The translations under genes were made by a program, and so were the position numbers. Below the pieces are notes generated by a model. The model saw only the letters and a list, made by a program, of their open reading frames with translations, ran no database searches and was not told the DNA's origin. Shown here in pieces: positions 62,604-64,000 of a stretch of 64,000 nt of DNA. Source of the stretch: Yoonia sp. BS5-3 (GTDB lineage: Bacteria; Pseudomonadota; Alphaproteobacteria; Rhodobacterales; Rhodobacteraceae); assembly GCF_038069655.2 (NCBI RefSeq), contig NZ_CP150951.2, positions 1,321,001 to 1,385,000 on the forward strand. The letters are read 5' to 3'. Within the stretch, counting starts at the first letter, position 1, and every line of letters begins with the position of its first letter.

Positions 62604-63128
62604 ATGAACGTGCCCCTGAACCATATGATCCGCAATCTTATGCTGTGTGGTGTTTGCACCGGGCTGCTTGGTGGCGTCGCGATGGCGCAAAGTTCTGCAT
62701 CACGCAAGACCTTGGATACGGATGGGTCTGGTACGGTTGAGATTGCGTATTTTGCGTTCTCAAAAGACATCGAAGATCGCATTTTGTCGGCCGACTGGGT
62801 GCAGCCTGCGAACGGTTCTGAGGCCGTCGAGGTGTTTGTGGTTGTTGTTGACAGTTGGCGTCAGGCGGGCGTCGCAAATGCTGGTTTGATCTGGAGCGCG
62901 CCGTTGCGTGATCAACTAGACGCGATGGGGGGGAGTGACGAGATGTTCGCGCTGTATGACGTTCAGTCCGATGCCGTTCCTTATGAAAAGGTCTTGTTTG
63001 TAGTGACCGAGCTGGATGGCTGGTCAGTAAGCGATGATTGCCTGACAAAAGGGGTTTTCGCATCGCTCTATGAAGCTGCGGCCGTGCCGGCAGCTGAAGT
63101 TCTACGCTGCATGCAGGAGAGCCAATGA
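62604..63128 (+). CDS. Secreted protein of unknown function between msrP and msrQ
   Basis: A 174-residue protein with a signal peptide (about 1-28, MLCGVCTGLLGGVAMAQ). The mature part has IAYFAFSKDIEDRILSADWV, VEVFVVVVDSWRQAGVANA and a two-Cys C-terminus (DDCLTKG, LRCMQES). I do not recognise the family. It begins 6 bases after msrP and overlaps msrQ, so the three are co-translated and it may act in periplasmic redox repair. Confidence 0.75.
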   Translation: MNVPLNHMIRNLMLCGVCTGLLGGVAMAQSSASRKTLDTDGSGTVEIAYFAFSKDIEDRILSADWVQPANGSEAVEVFVVVVDSWRQAGVANAGLIWSAPLRDQLDAMGGSDEMFALYDVQSDAVPYEKVLFVVTELDGWSVSDDCLTKGVFASLYEAAAVPAAEVLRCMQESQ

Positions 63129-63742
63129 CCCTTTCTCAGGCAATCAATGGCGCGCTGAGCAAGCTTCCAGCGTGGACTATATATATAGTCTGCGCGCTCT
63201 GGACGGTTTGGCTGTTTTATCTGGCCATCACTGGCGGTCTTGGGGTCGAACCGATCAACGCGCTAGAGCGCCGATATGGTGAATTGGGATTGAAGTTGCT
63301 GGTGCTGGGCCTTCTGGTGACGCCGCTGCGCAAATGGACTGGGGTGAACCTGTTGAAATTTCGCCGCGCCATTGGGGTCAGCGCCTTTTTCCTGGTTCTT
63401 GCACATTTCAGCGTTTGGGCGATTCTTGATGTGCGGTCTCTGGACGCCGTTTGGACTGAGATCGTCAAACGTCCTTATGTGACCGTTGGTATGGCGTCTT
63501 TTGTTCTGATGATCCCGCTGGCGGTTACTTCTAACAATCGGTCCGTTCGTAAACTGGGCGCTGTCACTTGGCGCAACCTGCACAAGTTGACATATCCCGT
63601 CGCGATCCTTGCCGTGGTCCACTATCTATGGCTGGTGAAGGGCTTTCAGATTGAACCGATCATTTACGCGGTGATTATTGCAGGCCTGCTTATTGCGCGT
63701 TTGCGCAAACCTAAACCGGCAGGTGCCCGGCAAGCGGCCTAA
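63125..63742 (+). CDS. msrQ: Protein-methionine-sulfoxide reductase heme-binding subunit
   Basis: A 205-residue ferric-reductase-like membrane protein with six hydrophobic segments. Landmarks are ALERRYGELGLKLLVLGLLV, FLVLAHFSVWAILDV (heme-ligand His) and WRNLHKLTYPVAILAVVHYL. It passes quinone-derived electrons to MsrP. The ATG overlaps the preceding stop. It converges with a LuxR-type gene with a 4-base overlap. Confidence 0.95.
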   Translation: MTLSQAINGALSKLPAWTIYIVCALWTVWLFYLAITGGLGVEPINALERRYGELGLKLLVLGLLVTPLRKWTGVNLLKFRRAIGVSAFFLVLAHFSVWAILDVRSLDAVWTEIVKRPYVTVGMASFVLMIPLAVTSNNRSVRKLGAVTWRNLHKLTYPVAILAVVHYLWLVKGFQIEPIIYAVIIAGLLIARLRKPKPAGARQAA

Positions 63743-64000
63743 GGCTGGGTTTGCGGCAAAAGCAAGTCTTCGAGAAAATAGGCGGACAACGCCGCGCGCC
63801 CATTTAGGCCAGCCTTACTATATACAGTTGTCGCCTGTTGCCGTGCCGTGCGGTCGGTGATCTCGCGCAGATTGGCGATTTCTTTCATCGAAAACCCTTT
63901 GAGCAACATCAGCGCGACGTCTTTTTCAGCCGGTGTCAGCCCCCAGCCATCAAACTGCGCGCTCATGTAAGCACCAAGACCTTCAAGTTGCTTACGCGCC
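63739..64000 (-). CDS. LuxR-type transcriptional regulator, C-terminal part
   Basis: The frame is open to the right edge, so only the last ~86 residues are seen. They hold a GerE/LuxR helix-turn-helix: LTPAEKDVALMLLKGFSMKE, then ITDRTARQQATTVYSKAGL. No part of the N-terminal sensory domain is visible, so its signal is unknown. An internal ATG at 63966 is unlikely to be the true start because the frame continues upstream without a stop. Confidence 0.85.
   Translation of the reverse strand, partial: ARKQLEGLGAYMSAQFDGWGLTPAEKDVALMLLKGFSMKEIANLREITDRTARQQATTVYSKAGLNGRAALSAYFLEDLLLPQTQP

Overview
This is a gene-dense, moderately GC-rich bacterial chromosome segment. Many genes overlap as ATGA, TGATG or TAATG. 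The content points to an alphaproteobacterium, most likely a marine Rhodobacteraceae (Roseobacter-type) species. The clues are TRAP transport under a DctB/DctD pair, a Zur/ZnuABC locus, a Lon-domain/Trm112/thioredoxin group, an SPFH-NfeD pair, MsrPQ, a glycine riboswitch before dadA, and rpsO/pnp. The assignment is inferred from gene types; no 16S rRNA gene, tRNA, insertion sequence, CRISPR array or origin is visible.

Bases 1-28,600 form a catabolic and transport region almost entirely on the + strand. It opens with two periplasmic binding proteins (the first cut by the window edge), a metal-site-less relative of iron alcohol dehydrogenases, an aldehyde dehydrogenase and an AraC regulator. 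From about 6,250 to 28,590 runs one tightly packed gene train. It holds two branched-chain-amino-acid-type permeases, two ATPases (the second fused to a UPF0261/Tm-1-like domain), a PEP-hydrolase-like TIM barrel and a giant flotillin-like protein with 51 unbroken 11-residue repeats. Two SRPBCC proteins flanking an NTF2-like secreted protein follow, then a molybdenum hydroxylase whose large subunit is split into two genes, with CoxD- and CoxE-like maturation proteins. The train ends with an amidohydrolase, a metallo-beta-lactamase-fold lactonase, an SMP-30/isochorismatase-fold fusion, two short-chain dehydrogenases and a fumarylacetoacetate-hydrolase-family enzyme. I read this as uptake, Mo-dependent hydroxylation, hydrolytic opening and oxidation of an unknown small carboxylate, lactone or heterocycle, perhaps organised at the membrane by the flotillin rod. 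The substrate is unknown, and this is the best candidate for an undescribed system in the window.

Bases 28,700-35,240 hold housekeeping genes and small accessory proteins: a UPF0114 membrane protein, a TauE/SafE exporter, dapB, rbfA, a phosphodiester glycosidase, a Nudix hydrolase, a thioredoxin-TPR protein, a Lon substrate-binding-domain protein and Trm112. Bases 35,300-41,530 encode a DctB/DctD two-component system and a DctPQM TRAP transporter; this DctD lacks the sigma-54-contacting GAFTGA segment. Bases 41,540-44,760 are the zinc uptake locus, znuB-znuC-zur divergent from znuA, with two Zur-box-like sites between.

Bases 44,900-53,440 carry a c-type cytochrome, a membrane-anchored RTX-repeat protein, rpsO and pnp separated by a two-gene FkbM methyltransferase/glycosyltransferase insertion, dinB, a Nudix hydrolase and a VOC protein. 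Bases 53,440-64,000 carry the glycine riboswitch and dadA, an SPFH/NfeD pair, pyrF, a small unknown gene, clpB behind a heat-shock-like promoter, a YitT-family protein, a fasciclin protein, msrP, an unknown secreted protein, msrQ, and the C-terminal end of a LuxR-type regulator cut by the window edge.
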